Shown here: positions 12,937 to 13,314 of the stretch, one piece after another
Position numbering within the stretch: the first letter of the stretch is position 1
Layout of the letters: each line of letters opens with the position of its first letter
NCBI GenBank assembly: GCA_036703315.1
Contig: DATNPH010000035.1
Span: 1 to 13,314 of the forward strand
Length of the DNA stretch: 13,314 bases
Direction of reading: 5' to 3'
DNA from: DATNPH01 sp036703315
GTDB lineage: Bacteria > Cyanobacteriota > Cyanobacteriia > Cyanobacteriales > Coleofasciculaceae
The notes under the pieces: generated by a model
Databases searched by the model: none
Seen by the model: the letters and a program-made list of their open reading frames with translations, nothing else
Told to the model about the DNA's origin: nothing
Program-made: the position numbers and the translations under genes

Positions 12937-12999
12937 CTGCGATAGCGAAGCGGTGCTGCGTTCGCCCTTGGCGTTGTCGAAGGCTAGCGCAGATCGCAG
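12937..12999. repeat. Cyanobacterial GCGATAGCGAAGC-type repeat with long hairpin
   Basis: CTGCGAT (12937-12943) and ATCGCAG (12993-12999) close a long imperfect stem that contains GATAGCGAAGCGG and CTAGCGCAG blocks. Related blocks appear inside the coding region at 13139-13183. No gene is seen in 12912-13053. Confidence 0.6.
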
Positions 13000-13053
13000 A
13001 ACTGTAGATCTATCTGGAATTAATCAGGAAAATTCATGTTCCAAAATCTTTCG

Positions 13054-13125
13054 TCCAACCCTTCTAGACCCACCAAACCCACCAGCTCTATTCTTCCTCG
13101 TTGCTGGCATCATCAATCCGATCTG
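13054..13125. repeat. Direct repeat copy 2, overlapping the 3' end of the minus-strand gene
   Basis: This is the intact partner of 12267-12340, offset by 787 bases. It covers the stop codon, the last dozen codons (RIDDASNEEE) and the downstream bases of the gene that leaves the window. Confidence 0.85.
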
Positions 13126-13314
13126 CTGAAAGCAGCAGCGCTGACGCTCCTTCGTCGCTATAGCTTCGCTTCACACTATCGCCAACCTCATCTTCCTCAT
13201 CTGCATCATTAAGGTCTTCCCTCGTTTTGCGCTGCAAATCGCCGTACAGTTGTTGAAAACTGTTCAGCCGCGCTCTCAAGCGAGGTATTTTCTGTTCTAG
13301 ATAAGCCAATTCCT
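13088..13314 (-). CDS. Unrecognised acidic protein, C-terminal part (runs out of the window)
   Basis: The frame is open to the window edge and ends at TAG 13088-13090. The last 73 residues visible read AYLEQKIPRLRARLNSFQQL, then YGDLQRKTREDL, NDADEEDEVGD, and end SADRIDDASNEEE. The first part is basic and helical, possibly coiled coil; the tail is strongly acidic. TTG at 13309 could be a start, but the frame continues upstream, so a partial gene is more likely. Residues about 43-60 (GDSVKRSYSDEGASALLL) are encoded by a GCGATAG...GCGAAGC-type repeat, so a dispersed repeat has been taken into the coding sequence. I do not recognise the family. Confidence 0.5.
   Translation of the reverse strand, partial: ELAYLEQKIPRLRARLNSFQQLYGDLQRKTREDLNDADEEDEVGDSVKRSYSDEGASALLLSADRIDDASNEEE

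Overview
The window looks like a piece of a cyanobacterial chromosome. At least a dozen copies of the HIP1 octamer GCGATCGC are scattered through it, heptameric short tandem repeats occur at three places, and several hairpin repeats of a type common between cyanobacterial genes are present. No rRNA, tRNA or CRISPR array was seen. Most genes are single units with long spacers, and at least five decayed gene remnants lie between them, so this is an accessory, remodelled region rather than a conserved operon block.

Left part (1-1100): the C-terminal part of a FAD monooxygenase has been cut at its 5' side by a minus-strand insertion-sequence transposase fragment that runs off the window. A 16-bp perfect palindrome lies at the junction. 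The monooxygenase stop is followed at once by a remnant of a histidine kinase ATPase domain with an internal stop, then by a clean array of about 20 heptamers. Middle left (1105-4973): a MidA/NDUFAF7-type SAM methyltransferase, a convergent endonuclease III-family protein with intact Fe-S ligands, a GNAT acetyltransferase, and a divergently oriented LysR regulator.

Centre (5200-8530): a phytanoyl-CoA dioxygenase-type oxygenase, a MITE-like hairpin element, a GH43-type beta-propeller glycosidase, and on the minus strand a class II aldolase/adducin-family protein. The aldolase start codon overlaps the end of a 5'-truncated cupin (cysteine dioxygenase-like) gene that is not obvious as a long ORF. 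Right centre (8795-11748): a Tas-type aldo/keto reductase, a DOPA 4,5-dioxygenase-family protein and a threonine synthase with an N-terminal Cys-rich knuckle. These are on one strand but widely spaced.

Right end (11749-13314): repeat-rich DNA around a small Cro-like XRE regulator. A perfect 22-bp palindrome sits between it and a good divergent promoter. That promoter would produce a short (about 240 nt) transcript ending at a hairpin with a T-rich tail and carrying only a frameshifted micro-ORF. This module is bracketed by a roughly 72-bp direct repeat, one copy of which is the 3' end of an acidic minus-strand gene leaving the window. It is the best candidate for something undescribed, either a small mobile or regulatory cassette or a segmental duplication.
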